This document shows positions 22,701 through 35,835 of a stretch of 64,000 nucleotides of DNA, piece after piece. The position numbers and the translations under genes were made by a program. How positions within the stretch are numbered: position 1 is the first letter of the stretch; the number at the start of each line of letters is the position of its first letter. The stretch covers positions 150,600,441 to 150,664,440 of the forward strand of contig NC_044978.1 in assembly GCF_008728515.1 (NCBI RefSeq), in the 5' to 3' direction. The DNA comes from Papio anubis (lineage: Eukaryota; Chordata; Mammalia; Primates; Cercopithecidae). Under the pieces are notes generated by a model, which saw nothing but the letters and a program-made list of their open reading frames with translations, was not told the origin of the DNA and ran no database searches.

Positions 22701-23397
22701 CAGTTTTTTGTCTTTTGTTTGTTTTTAAATGCAGCTGTCAGGTAAACATTTATATACAGCTTAGCACAGCTCCCATTTGTTCTGGAAAATAACCAATCAA
22801 ATATCTCAAAGGAATGAGGATCCTCCCTCTACTATGTAACTGATATTTTTTTCTTATCTTTTCCTTGGGCAATTGATAGGGGTATAGGAAATAAAATTGT
22901 GACTGTTGTGTATGAGTTAAAAAGTTCCCAGAAGATAACAAATCACAATAGGGGCAAGAACATATAGTGTCTCCAAAGATTCCATAAAAATGATGTCATT
23001 CTTTTCTGCTCCCTATTTAAAATTTGAGTGAATATTGACTGTCCTTTAAGGTCTCATATGAGTTCAACAAACAAAAACGTACAAGTGGACATCACTGTTG
23101 ACCTCACATGAAATGAGGTAAGAAATTTGTGATTTGTGGTCACAATGGTTAATGTTTCCTATCCCAGGGGAAATAATACAGGAGTCAGAACACCTTCCTC
23201 CTTTGAGGCTGCCATCTGGTTGTGATTTGAGAGATTGGCCGTAGGTTATGGGTAGACAATTCCGGTTTTGCCCAAGATAAATAAATCCTGGTATTTACAT
23301 GAATGCTGCTCAGGGAATAAAGATTAGCAGTACATTAGTCAACTAGACGAAGCTACTACAACAAATAGACCTAAGACTCTGTGAAGATGCAAAACTC
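22701..23397. other. Non-coding DNA, nothing recognised
   Basis: No gene-like frame and no repeat I can assign. Confidence 0.4.
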
Positions 23398-24199
23398 CAG
23401 AATGTTACGCAGGTAAATTATATGTGTCATGGAGGTTTCTTGTATAGATTATTTCATCACCCAGGTATTAAGCCTAGTACCTATTGGATATTTTTCCTGA
23501 TCCTCTTCCTCCTACCAACCTTCACCCTCCAATAGGCCCTAGTGTGTGTTGTTCCCCTCTATGTGTCCATGTGTTCTCATAATTTAGCGCCCACTTATAA
23601 GTGAGAACACACAGGACTTAGTTTCCTGTTCTTTTGTTAGTTTGCTAAGGATATTGGCCTCCAGTTACATCCATGTTCCTGTAAAGGACATGATCTTATT
23701 TATTTTTATGTCTACATAGTATTCCATGGTGTATATGTTCCACATTTTTTAAGCCAGTCTATTGATGATGGACATTTCGGTTGATTTCATGTCTCTGCTA
23801 TTCTGAATAGTGCTGCAAAGAACATACATGTGTCTGTGTGTTTATAAAAGAACGATTTATGTTTCTTTGGGTATATACCCAGTAACGGGATTGCGGGGTC
23901 AAATGGTGTTTAGGTCTTTGAGGAATCACCTCACTGTCTTTCAAAATGGTTGAACTAATTTACACTTCCACCAATAGTGTATAAGCACTCCTTTTTCTCC
24001 ACAACCTTGCCAGCATCTGTTATTTTTTGACATTTTAGTAATAGTCATTCTGACTGGTGTGGAATGGTATCTCATTGTGGTTTTGATTTGCATTTATCTA
24101 ATGATCAGTGATGTTGAGCTTTTTTTTCATATACTTGTTGACCGCATGTATGTCTTGTTTTGAGATATGTCTGTTCATGTCCTCTGCCCACTTTTTAAT

Positions 24200-26802
24200 G
24201 TTTTTTTTCTTGTAGATTTGTTTAAGTTCCTTATAGATGCTGAATATTAGACTTTGTCAGATGCATAGATTGCAAAAATTTTCTCCCATTCTGTAGGTTG
24301 TCTGTTTACTCTGTAGATAGTTTCTTTTGTGTGAAGAAGCTCTTGAATTTAATTAGATCTCATTTGTCAATATTTGCTTTCATTCAATTGATTTTGTCCT
24401 CTTCATCATAAAATCTTTGTCCGTGCCTATGTCCTGAATGGTATTGCCCAGGTTGTATTCCAGGGTTTTCATAGTTTTAGGTTTTACATTTAAGTCTTTA
24501 ATCCATCTTGAGTGAAATTTTGAATATGGAATAAGGAAGGTGTCCAGTTTTAGTATTTTGCATATGACTAGCCAGTTATCCCAGCACCACTTTTAAATAG
24601 TTAATCCTTTTCCCATTGCTTGTTTTCATCATGTTTGTCAAAGATCAGATAGTTTTAGATGTGCAGTCTTATTTCTAGTTCTCTATTCAGTTCCATTGCT
24701 CTATGTGTCTGTTCTTGAACCAGTGCCATGCTGCTTTGGTTACTGTAGCCCTGTAGTATAGTTTGAAGTCAGATAGCATGATGCCTCCAGCTTTGTTCTT
24801 TTTGTTCAGGATTTCTTTTGGCTATTCAGGCTCTTTTCTTGCTCCCTATGAAGTTTAAGATAGCTTTTTCTAATTTCATGGAGAATGTCAATGGTAGTTT
24901 AGTGGGAATAACATTGAAATTCTAAATTGCTATGGGCAGTATGGTCATTTACACAATATTGATTCTTCCTATCTATGAGCATGAAATATTTTTCCATTTG
25001 TTTGTGTCATCTCTGATTTCTTTGAGTAGTGGTTTGTAGTTCTTGTTGTACAGATCTTTCACTTACTTTGTTAGCTGTATTCATAGGTATTTTTTTCTTT
25101 TTTGGCAATTATGAATGGGAGTTCATTTGTGATTTGGCTCTTAACTTGACTGTTGTTGGTGTATAGGAATGCTAGTAATTTTTGCGTATTGATTTTATAT
25201 CCTGAGACTTTGCTGAAAGTGCTTATCAGCTTAAGAAGCTTTTGAGCTGAGGCTATGGGGTTTTTTAGATATAGGATATGCCATCTGTGAACAGGGATAG
25301 TTTGATTTCCTCTCTTCCTGTTTGAATGTCCTTTACTTTTTATCTTGCTTGATTACTCTGGCCAGAACTTCCAATACTATTTTGAATAGGAATGGTGAGA
25401 GAGGGCATCCTGATCTTGTGCCAGTTTCAAGGGAAATGCTTTCAGCTTTTGCCTATTTAGTAAAATGTTGGCTGTGGGTTTGTCATATATGGCTCTTATT
25501 ACTTTGAGTTATGTTCCTTCAATACGTAGTTTATTGAGAGTTTTTAACATGAAGGGATGTTGAATTTATTGAAAGTCATTTCTGCATCTATTGAGATAAT
25601 CAGGTGGTTTTTGTCATCAGTTCTATTTATGTGATGAATCACATTTATTGATTTGTGTATGGTGAACCAACCTTGCATCACGGGGATGAAACTTACTTGA
25701 TTGTGGTGGATAAACTTTTTGATGTGCTGCTGGATTAGGTTTGTCAGTATTTTGGTGAGGATTTTTGCATTGATGTTCATCAAGGGTATTGGTCTGAAAT
25801 TTTCTTTTTGTCTTGTATCTCTGCCAGGTTTTGGTATCAGGATGATGCTGGCCTCATAGAATTAGTTAAGAAGGAGTCTCTCCTCCTAAATTTTTTGCAA
25901 TGGTTTCAGTATGAATGGTACAAGCTCTTCTTTGTACATCTTGTAGAATTCAGCTAGTTTTTTTTTTTTTTTTTTTTTTTTGGTTGGTAAGCTTTTTATT
26001 ACTGCTTTAATTTCAGAACTGGTTATTGGTGTGTTCAGGGATTCAATTTCTTCCTGGTTCAGTCTTGAGAGGGTCTATGTGTCTAGGAATTTAACCAATT
26101 CTTCTAGATTTTCTAGTTTATATGCACAGAGTTGTGTATAATATTCTCTGATAATTGTTTGTATTTCTGTGGGGTCAGTGGTATCATCCCACTTATCATT
26201 TCTGATGGTGTTTTATTTGAATCTCCTTTTCTCTTTATTAGTTTAGCAAGTGGTCTCTTTATTTTATTTTATTTTTTCAAAAAATGAACTTCTGGGTTTT
26301 AGATGGTTTTTCATGTCTGCATCCCCTTCAGTTCTGTTCTGATTTTGGCCATTTCTTGTCTTCTGCTAGCTGTGCAATTTGTTTGTTCTTGATTCTCTAG
26401 TCCATGTTCGGTTGTTAATTTGAGATATTTCTAGTTTTCTCATGTGGACATTTAGTGCTATAAACTTTCCTGTTAACATTGCCTTAGCTGTGTTCCAGAG
26501 ATTCTGGTATGTTGTATCTTTGATCTCATTAGTTTCAAAGAACTTCTTGATTTCTGCCTTGAATTAATTACTTGCACAAAAGTTATTCAGGAGCAGGTTA
26601 CTCAATTTCTGTGTAATTGTAGTTTTGAGTGAATTTCTTAGTAGTCTTGATTTCAAATTTGATTGTACTGTGGTTCAAGAGACTGCTTTATTTTTAGTTT
26701 TTTTGCATTTGCTGAGGAGTGTTTTATTTCTGATTATGTGATCAATTTTAGAGTAAGTGCCATGTGATGATGAGAAGAATGTATATTCTGTTGATTTTGA
26801 AT
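24200..26802 (-). pseudogene. L1 ORF2 remnant (reverse transcriptase and C-terminal part)
   Basis: ORF2 encodes an endonuclease/reverse transcriptase that acts on its own RNA at nicked DNA. The best surviving frame, 25544-25783 (79 residues), is the RT segment containing 'IQQHIKKFIHHNQVSFIPVM' and the motif-A segment 'SIDAEMTFNKF'. Further along the minus strand the FADD-type active site is encoded at about 25289-25280 and reads F-T-D-G, so the second catalytic aspartate has become glycine. A T24 run and many frameshifts break the frame elsewhere. The N-terminal endonuclease is missing. The 3' limit is approximate. Confidence 0.85.
25958..25981. repeat. T24 homopolymer inside L1 ORF2
   Basis: A run of 24 T replaces a shorter T-rich phrase of the L1 sequence. 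It probably grew by replication slippage. Confidence 0.95.
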
Positions 26803-27479
26803 GGAGACATAACTCTAGAATCTTATTTTTCCCACAAACGGCAATCTAATGAGGGTGCTATTTGTCATTGGTTGCCACTCTTTCACTTGGTGATGCAGAC
26901 ACTAGAACACTTTCTGTCTTATCACTCTGCCATCCTTGAAAGTCCCTCATCATTGCCATCCAACTGGCAGAAGGGGGAACAAATCAGTACTAAAAATGAG
27001 AAAACAGTTAGAAGTAAGGAAGGTTCTAAAACACGATTTTTGGCTGGATAGTCAACAGTAGATAGCTGTTTCTAACATGAGATATGAAAGACCTAACCAG
27101 GTCTTTTTCAACATCTTTAAATCTTCATTTTATTACACTGAGAAAAGTCCAAATTGACACTAGCTCTATGAAGAATGCCACCTCAATAAGTGTAGACTAA
27201 AAACTTATGAAATTATTAGAAAAATGAAAGGATGAATCCTTTAATTGAAAAACAAAGGACCCAAATGCACAAACAAGACAATAAATATTTTAAAAAATAG
27301 TTTCACTAAAATCACAATATGTAATTCGCTATTTCTCCCCTTCTCCCCAAACTGGCAAAGCACTTAACTCAGTAATTTTCTTTGTCAATAAAATTTTGCT
27401 ATCCCTTCCACCTTTTATTGTTGGACTTTTAAGAAAGTAAACTTTCTCTTTTTTGATTTATGAAAAATAACTTGGAAAT
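26803..27479. other. Non-coding DNA, nothing recognised
   Basis: A 95-residue frame (26764-27051) starts in the L1 and runs into this stretch; it has no recognisable domain and is treated as chance. Confidence 0.4.
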
Positions 27480-28210
27480 ATGTATGTTTAGCCTTAAAAC
27501 AATGTGTACTCTTTGATTCAGTAAATTCACTTGCAGCCACATACCCTAAGGAAATCAACAGAGATACGGATCATGATTTATGAATAAGGACATTCATTTC
27601 AGCATTATTTATAATAATGAAAAATTGGTGGAAAACTTTAGCTATAGTGGAATAACTAAATAAATTACAGTATAGGCATATGGTGAGCAGTCACTCGGTT
27701 ACTCCATAATATATTTCAAAAAAGTTATACACATAAAAAAGTGGCCACAATATAATGTTAATTTAAATAGGTAAGCTACAAAACTATATATATATAAAAC
27801 TATATGTATGTGTATATATATAACTATATATGTATATATAACTATATATACAAAACTATATATATAAAACTATATATAGTTTTATATATAGTTATAGATA
27901 GTTATATGTAGTTATATATAGTATATAGTATATAGTTATGTATATATAGTTATATATAGTTATATAGTTATATATATAGTTAAGTATGATTTTGGTGAAT
28001 AGAACAATGAAAACAAAACAATGCAAATTAATATATAGAAAAAAGTCAAAAAATATTACGTTACAATATTAATAGCAATTACAATTGTACTTGCAATGAA
28101 TTACAAGTTAATTGATTACAATTATTTTCTATATTTTGATATAGTAAGTGACAAATCTTTTCTTTTGTATGTTTCCCAGAATTTCTACAGCTAATATGGA
28201 TTATTTTACC
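27480..28210 (+). mobile_element. Ancient L1 (L1M) 3' fragment carrying an AT-rich expansion
   Basis: The wording 'tgtactctttgattcagtaa', 'cagcattatttataataatg', 'tggaataactaaataaatta', 'ggtaagctacaaaactatat' and 'gtttcccagaatttctacag' follows the order of the end of L1M ORF2 and its 3' region. The AT tract at 27781-27982 sits where L1M has an 'acaaaacagtatgtatagta'-like phrase, suggesting that phrase seeded it. Confidence 0.65.
27781..27982. repeat. AT-rich quasi-palindromic tandem tract, about 200 bp
   Basis: The left half is built of ACTATATA-type units and the right half of the complementary TATATAGT-type units. The whole tract is therefore an imperfect inverted repeat centred at 27874/27875. 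The central 32 bp (27859-27890) are a perfect palindrome. Such sequences can form cruciforms and are prone to instability in other human loci (palindromic AT-rich repeats). No gene is nearby in the window. Confidence 0.9.
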
Positions 28211-29628
28211 ATTTTAAATATCCTGTGAAAGAATAAAATATAACATTTTATAGAGCCATAAATTTGAAAGACTTTAGATGTTATGTATTCAAAACTTTTA
28301 TCAAATGCAATAATGCCCTTCATACCAAATTAAACGATTACTGACTCATGTTAATCATCATAAGTTGTTTCTTTTAAGTTAGATAATCACTTCTGTATGT
28401 AAGCGAGCAGTCAGGAAACCAGTAACCAGAATCAGGGCACTAGCAATTCACTTTTTAAAAATTTATTTTAGCCTATTCTTTTTCATTAGTTAAGTCCTTT
28501 CAAATGATTGTAGTTTTTTTCTCACCAAAGAAATATTCAAATACAAATTGAATATAATGAATAATTTACAATGAATATTTTCATTAGCAGATTGGATGCT
28601 TGCAGACAGGAATTTAAGATATGTTTTCTTCTCCTCTCTCTCCTTCTCTCTTTTTACTAAGTGAAAACTGTCGAAAACTGCAGTGCCTATATAATAGGAA
28701 CAACTCTTTCTTAGTTTTGGAGATGTTGGCTTTTTTAAAAAGCCATTTTCTATATAGAATTTCAGAAGATGCTTTTAGATAACTCTATTCTATTTGTTTT
28801 GAAAAGGTGCCTCTGAAGTAATCTATTATAAAGTATGTAGTTTTCCAAAAGCCGTAGCTAGTTGCCTAGCAACACACTTGGTTATGTCATATAATGAAAG
28901 CAATATGATAAAATGCTGTTTTTCAGGTATTAATTTTTAAACACATTTCTAACTAAAAGACTATATTTTATGGATGAAAATTTTTGAGAAATGGGTCTTG
29001 TAAAAACAAAATAAAAGAGAGTCAATACCACACTAATTGACAGGCTTTTTCTTAATGAAACAGTATTAAAATTCGAACCCAACTGTAAGGATTTGAGCAC
29101 TCCTTACCAGGCCCCCAGGCACTACCTTGTGCTCCCTGAAGCACTCACTGCATTAAGAACCACAGTAAGAGGATAAAATTGCACATCTGTGAAGGGGACT
29201 TAATGCGTTATGACATTCACAAAACACACAGGGTGCCTAAAATGTATCAGAAAACATCTAACTTTGTAAAAGTTCTTTATTGTTTTAAATGTCAAAACTG
29301 TTAGAGCAGGAACATTTTAAAAGCTAAATTTAAATCCTAGAATAAAAATCTGAAGAATAAACTCTTGGATTTTTTTGTTTTGATTTTTAAAAAATTCATT
29401 GCTATTTTTCTTTCCATTTCTAAGTGTTACTTGAAAAAGTCCACACCTCCTAATTTTTTGTCTTTACTCTTTCCCACAAACCTGGACTTCCTTCTTCCAC
29501 TATCTTTGTGTGTGCTTGTGTGTGTGTATATTTGTGTGCGTGTGTGTAGTTGTGTATGGTGGTGGTCATAGGGCCTGGTGGGAAAGTTCATAGAAGATGG
29601 GAGAATCTCTCAAATCAAAATACGTTTA
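28211..29628. other. AT-rich non-coding DNA
   Basis: Nothing recognised apart from a short impure GT-rich stretch near 29510-29550. Confidence 0.4.
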
Positions 29629-29935
29629 GGCCGGGAGCGGTGGCTCATACTCGTAATCCCAGCACTTTGGGAGGCCAAGGCAGGTGGATCACCTGAGGTC
29701 AGAATTTCGAGACCAGCCTAGCCAACATGGGGAAATGCCATCTTTATAAAAAATACAAAAAATTAGCCAGGTGTGGTGGTGGGCACCTGTAATCCCAGCT
29801 ACTTGGGAGGCTGAGGCACGAGAATCACTTAAACCTGGGAGGCAGAGGTTGCAGTTAGCTGAGATCACGCCACTGCAATCCAACCTGGTTGACAAATTGA
29901 GCCTCCTTCTCAAATAAACAAAAACAACATCAAGA
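29629..29935 (+). mobile_element. Alu, full length
   Basis: It starts 'ggccgggagcggtggctcat' and contains both monomers, the A-rich linker ('aaaaaatacaaaaaattagc') and an A-rich tail with C interruptions. Several substitutions (for example 'ccaacctggttgacaaattg') show it is not young. A clean target-site duplication was not found. Confidence 0.93.
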
Positions 29936-32635
29936 AAAATTTAATCAGGAGTTGAATATATGGTTCTCCCAGACAAGTTTGTTTTTGAGGGCTTAGAATT
30001 TAAACCTAGGCTACTGGTTTGAACCTGTCCTTTTATCTGATTTCTATTCCTTTGACACTTAATAGTTATTGGCAAGCTGCTGCCCATTATACTTCCATGT
30101 TCCAAGATGTTGTTATTATCAGCAAGGGGTGGAAATGACAAGCAAGGCAAATTCCTGGCCATCAGTCATTTTAATGCTTTATTCACTGGCAATCTAGCCT
30201 TTAGTTTGATGTTACTGTTGCCACCAGGAGAGTTAATTTTTATTAAAGGCTCTACCTTCTCTTTCTGTCATACAAAGAGTTGGTCATAAAAGTCCTGGGG
30301 CACAGATAATGCTATGCATTCAGCAAAGAATTTCATCACCAGAGGACTTCATGTTTTAACCCCTTAATCTAAGTGGGCCACAGAAGTGATGCCTTCCACT
30401 GGCATGAGGGTGAAAGTGGGGTGTACCATTTGCAATTTGACACAGTAAAAATCCTTGTCTTATGCATCAACATTGTAGATTGAATATTGAGGATGGTGGA
30501 ATCCAAGATACAGGTGGCCTGGATCCCTGAGGCTGAGTGACCACTGAGTAACAAGTTACCAGGACAAAGCCCAGCTAGAAACATCCATGTTTTGTTTTGC
30601 ATGAAAAATAACTTTTATTGTGTCAAGTCATTTATATTTGGAGAATATTTTTTTGTGATAGTCATAGGAGTTACTGATGCTGGCTAACATAGGCCCATTC
30701 ACTTTGTGTTTACATAACTAGATTAAGTCTGCTGTTTAGACCTGTATACTATTATCTGCAGCAGCATAAATCCTGTATATTCCCAAATATCTACTCTACG
30801 GGTTTATCTCTCACTCTTCCATAGCATCTTATCTAAAAATATTTCCCAAATTATCATTTTATTATATAAATTTCTTATTTCTTTCCCAAGGAAAAGTAGG
30901 CTATTGATATTCATTTTCGCATTTGTATGGAATTTTTCCAAGAATTCAGCATTAAGGTACATACAGACTCCCAGGTAAGTATGAGGGCATGACAAGGAAA
31001 GCACTGATCACATGAGGAGGCAATATTTAGGGAGATTTGGGAGCATAAGAAGTCAGGTATCTTTGTTATATCTTCCATGCTCCTCTATGTGACAAAATAG
31101 TGCATTTTGAAAATGTTATTTGTACACCTTGCTGTTGTTACTAGTTTTCTTTCCCTTTTATTACCTTCCCCAATCCACCCTCTTTGATGATTTTTGGATA
31201 CTGCCTGTTTTGGCAAGGAAGAAATGCATAGATTTTTTAAAAAGAATGAGAATATAAAGAGTCAGGAGACACAGAAGACTTCAGTCAAAGACATTATATT
31301 TTGGGGTAAACATGATAAAAGTGATGACTTAGATCAAAACTTTTTGTCTCTGAGATTTGTAAAGGTTTCTAATCTGGGAATCAGGAAAGATCTAGAGGAA
31401 AAAAGAATTTTGTAAATCCCACAGGATCTTTGATATAAGATCAGAGGAGAGCTGGGTACCCAAGAATATGGCTTCGCGATATACTTAGAAAGTCTTAACT
31501 TCAGATAGCCTTAAGAAATTCTGAGAAAAGTACAAATGCAGCATAATAGTGATGATGCACACAATAGTGAAGTGCATGCCCTAGAACACAGTGTGTTTAG
31601 GAAAACAGCTGCATAGGATATTCTGCACCTTGCAAATAAACTCTTATTTGTTTAAGAACAGCAGAGAAATGGGACTAGGAAATGTTTCTCCACAACACAT
31701 TAGAATTTTTACTAAAACTGCAAAATGCTACCTGTTTACCAGATCGATTGAAGAGCTGCAAGACCTAAAAAGCTGAAAATTATAGAACACTAAGAGTTGG
31801 CCAAACAGGAAGATCTAACCCTTAGTTGATGCCTGACAGGTTACATTGAGTAAATGTAATGAATTCAATTGATCATTCAATTTCAACTCTACCACATAGC
31901 TTGTTATTATACAAAGACCCAGGATTTTGAAATCAGTTTCAATAACAGGATGTAGAACACCAAAAGAAATAAGATTATTTTCTGCAGAGCAATGAAGTGG
32001 AGCTTTATATTCCAAGTTAATTCAGAAATGAAAATTAAAGTATACTTACCATCCGCTTGATTTTCTTACATAGAATTATAACGGCTGTACTAAAGTACGC
32101 TTACAGAGATCCACTTTCTCAAACCTTACTTCCTGGCTTATGTTGGTGCTTCAGGGATGCTTAAGGTTTGTTCTGATCTCTGTTTTCAGTAGTTTTCAGC
32201 AGAGTAGTTTGTTAGGCATTTTGAGTCTATCTATCATTTACCTACATCCTCCCAGATGAGTTATAATGCATTAACTGTTTACTCTAAACCTTCATACTAA
32301 CTGTGGTCTCATAACTCATCCTGTCTCACTAATTGATGTCAAAAGTAGCTCTTTGGTGACTGTGAAACTCCATGAAGACAATTATGCTATGTGGAACTCG
32401 TGGGAGCTCAAGAGTTTCACAAATCTGGGAGAGAGATATTTATAGCAAAATCATCAAGGGAGTTGTTTCAGAATTTTTCCCCACCCCCAAAATCTGATAT
32501 AATATTTAAATGTAGTTAGAGAAAGACAGCAGTTTGAATAAATTTTGACAAAAATTCCCTTGACAAAGTCAATACTCCTCACTTATGGTTGTTGATACTG
32601 TTCCTGATGCTTTCATAATGTGTTTGGGAGGATCG
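29936..32635. other. Non-coding DNA, possible old LTR at about 30400-30700
   Basis: The stretch around 30480-30660 ('gatggtggaatccaagatac', 'aggtggcctggatccctgag', 'acttttattgtgtcaagtca') has wording like an old MLT1-type LTR, too diverged for a firm call. The rest, including frames at 31194-31415 and 31815-32015, shows nothing I recognise. Confidence 0.35.
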
Positions 32636-34060
32636 TTAATTCACTCAATGGATATCTATTTTGTATATCCTCTGTGAAAGATGCTGTTCTTAGGGCTAGA
32701 AATATAAAAATGAAGACGGTATACAAAGTCCTTCTGTCATGAGGCTTATAAAGTAGTGTTGAGAGAACAAAAATGAAAGAAGTAAAAGTTGGGAAGCAAT
32801 AATGTTTATAAAGACAAAGAAAGAAGGAAGAGAAATCTAGTGGTATATGGTTTTCTTTGTAGGACGGTCAAGAAAAACATCTTTGAGGCACTGGCTCTTT
32901 CTTGATATTTATAGGAAATTGGAGCCCAAGCCACATAAATATACTGGGAAAGGCATTCTAGGAGAAGAAAAAAACAGTAAGTGTAAAACCCAGACATGGT
33001 AGTGTACCCAAGCCTGCTGGAGGAAGGACAATAACACCAGAGAAACTAGAGCTAAATTATGGTGGGGGAAACAGGTGATTAAATCATAGTGGTTATGAAA
33101 TCCAGATCATATAAAGCTTTTAAGGAATTAAGCTTTTACTATGAGTGTGGTGGGAAGCTGCTGAAGTGTTGTAAGCAAGGGAAGACCATAATCTGATTTA
33201 TGTCTTGACAATATTACCCATGGCTTAAAGAAGATGAGGGCAGAATTGGGGAGAACAGTTAGGAAGCTACTTCAACAAACCAGGAAATAGATGGTGCTGC
33301 CTTGCGCTGAAACAGGAGCAGTGGATATGGTGGAAAATATTGTTTCTGCATTTATTTTAAGGTAAAGCTAACAAGATTTGGTGGTATAATGAAGAAACTG
33401 GGTGAGACCAAAAGGATTTTGCCTAGACAACAAGGTACATGAAGTTGTCATTTCCTGGAATGGGGAAGACTGAAGGAGGAACAGGTTGTAGCAAAGGTTG
33501 AATTATATTTTGTATATGCTAAATTTGAGATTTATAGTGTTGAATATTATGTATTAAAGAGAAAATTTTGAACAGGCAATGAGTTAGAAGTTCATTAGGC
33601 AGTTCTTAGTTGGAGATGCAAATTTGGGCATTTCTAAGCATCAGATTGGTAATTAAACTCATGGGACAAGATATGATCATCTAAGAATCTTAAGTAGTGT
33701 AGATAGTGTAGATGGGAAGATATCTAAAGACAGATTCCTGGGACACTCTAATATTTAGACATAGGAGTAATAAAGATACAGAATAGAAAAGTAAGGAACA
33801 GAAGACAGTGATATAAAGAAAAACCAATAAAAATATATGGTATCCAAGAAATCAAATGACAAAAAAAATGCATTTTAAGAATATTTCAGTGAGGAAATAT
33901 AGATGATAGATTAAAGCAGAAGTGGATTAAAAATTGACAAATAGATTTAGCCAACGTGGAAATCATTGATAACCTTTATAATAACAACTCTAGGAGTTGG
34001 AGATAAGACTTTAATTGGTGCAGATTCAAGAGAGAAGAAGAATAGAATTAGATGTGATTC
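32636..34060 (+). mobile_element. Ancient interspersed mammalian repeat, family not assigned
   Basis: It opens with an L2-like end ('tcactcaatggatatctatt', 'agatgctgttcttagggcta'). It then runs through 'tgaggcttataaagtagtgt', 'gtcatttcctggaatgggga', 'gttcattaggcagttcttag', 'cctgggacactctaatattt' and 'gccaacgtggaaatcattga', a chain I remember from a common, very old mammalian repeat. Related wording recurs near 37500 and at 41955-42450. I cannot name the family. Confidence 0.45.
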
Positions 34061-35409
34061 ACGTTAAAATAGAACAGAAGATTGAAAAGGTATATGAAGG
34101 AAAATTAAAGAGAAAAGAGGTAAATTTTTAAGATATAAATAATTTGTATATATTTTACAAATACATATTAATATATTATATCAAGTCATAATATATATTT
34201 AATATAATAATACCTATAATATGTACACACAAGATTGATTAGGTTGAAAGTTGAAAGTAAAATCCATGATCCATGAGTGACCTTGAAGAGGACTGGTGTC
34301 TGAATGGATTGGTGAGTTAGCTTAGGTAAGAGAATAAGAGTTCTATGAAGGAGGGAAAGCAATGAAAAACCTGAGCACAGATACAATGAGGCCGAAAGAT
34401 TTGATGATGGGAGGTTGTAATAGCTTTCTGTTGGCATCTTTATTTTCTCAGTAAAATAAACCAAGATTATCAGGTGAAATTGTGGTGGGAGGAATGTTGA
34501 AAGTTGAGAATAGCGCAGGTATGAAGCAGTCAGCTAATAAGAGAGGATATACCTCCTGGAATTATACAGTAACATTTTGGGCTAGCACTGAAACTGAGAT
34601 TTCACCATGTAAAGAGAGGCCAGGTAATGTGAGGTAACTTAGTGTTCCCTTTCTTTAATTTTTTTTTTTTTAATTTTCTGGAGATATGCTCAGTTGTTTA
34701 GTTCCCAGAAGGAGTAAGCAGAAAGATGGACTGAACTAGACACATCAGTATGACTGAGGGAGAGGTGGGAAGCGTGTGGAGGCATATATTGGCTAAGATA
34801 GTCTAAACTGCTCTAAGTAGACTCTTAACATAATGGTTCAACCAAAAAATAATAATTTATTTCTCTTACACATATCAGGTAGGCAAGTGTCTCTTTCCCA
34901 TTAGATGATTCAGCAGCCTTGACTTATTTATTTATTTATTTATTAATGCTTCTAATTAGGTCAAGGGGAAGAAAAGAAAAGAAAAAACAATTAAAAAATC
35001 ATTTCAAGAGTAGGACACATTACATTCCCTCACATTCTACTGGAGAGAGCTAATCATATGACCACACTTACTTCCAGTATACCTAAGGAAAGTAATTCCT
35101 GGGTGGATCCTTGCTTTTCAGCTACACATTTGTTGCTATAGATGGGTATAATAAATTTCGAAGACTTCTAGTTGTCTCTGCCATACTGATTATAATGATG
35201 GGTATGGAACTGAACAAGGTATGGGGAAAAGTGGGACTATAAGGGGTTATTGAGCACAGTTAAATGGATTGGAAAACTGGATGGTAATGAAAAAAATGTT
35301 GGAATTGGGCTCCTAGAGGTATTGGCCCCCAAAATGTGATGTGTTAGTCAGCAAGTAGGATATTTTCAAAGATAAAGTAATAGTCAAAGCCAATTAACCA
35401 GCTGACTTC
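34061..35409. other. Non-coding DNA with a (TTTA)n tract
   Basis: A short (TTTA)n microsatellite lies near 34924-34945 and an AT-rich patch at 34130-34220. Otherwise nothing recognised; the left part may continue the ancient repeat. Confidence 0.4.
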
Positions 35410-35835
35410 TGTGTTACTCTGTTCTCACATTGCTATAAAGAAATACCTGAGACTGGGTAATTTATACAGAAAAGAGATTTAATTGACTTATGGTTCTGCA
35501 GGATATACAGGAAGCATGATACTGGCATCTGCTTGGGATTTTGGGAAGCCTCAGGAAACTTACAATCATGGCAGGAGGTGAAAGGGCAACAGGAGTGTCA
35601 CATGGCCAGAGAAGGAGCAAGAGAGAGAGGGGGAAGGTGCAACAAACTTTTAAACAACCAGATCTCATGGGAACTCACTTGCTACCACGAGGACAGTACT
35701 GAGAGGGATGGTGTAAAACATTTATGAGAAATCCACTCCCACCATGTAATTTCCTCCTACCAGTCCCCACCTGCAACACTGGGAACTACATTTTGTTATG
35801 AAATTTGGGTGGGGACACAGATCCAAACTGTATCA
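35410..35835 (-). mobile_element. Solo MaLR LTR (MLT1A/MSTD type), antisense
   Basis: It starts 'tgtgttactctgttctcaca' and ends 'gatccaaactgtatca', 426 bp, with the 5-bp duplication ACTTC at 35405-35409 and 35836-35840. Inner wording 'gcatgatactggcatctgct' and 'cacatggccagagaaggagc' is typical of the MLT1A/MST group. It is a solo LTR. Confidence 0.92.

Larger units (their letters stand above)
23398..26802 (-). mobile_element. 5'-truncated L1 (L1MA/early L1P type), antisense, 3.4 kb
   Basis: The plus strand carries an L1 3' end reversed ('cacccaggtattaagcctag', 'ccaataggccctagtgtgtg', 'cccacttataagtgagaaca'), followed by most of ORF2 reversed. It ends near 'agaatgtatattctgttgat'. The insert is missing its 5' part, including ORF1, as in most L1 copies. 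I could not find a clear target-site duplication. The 3'-end wording points to L1MA or early primate L1 rather than L1PA. Confidence 0.9.
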
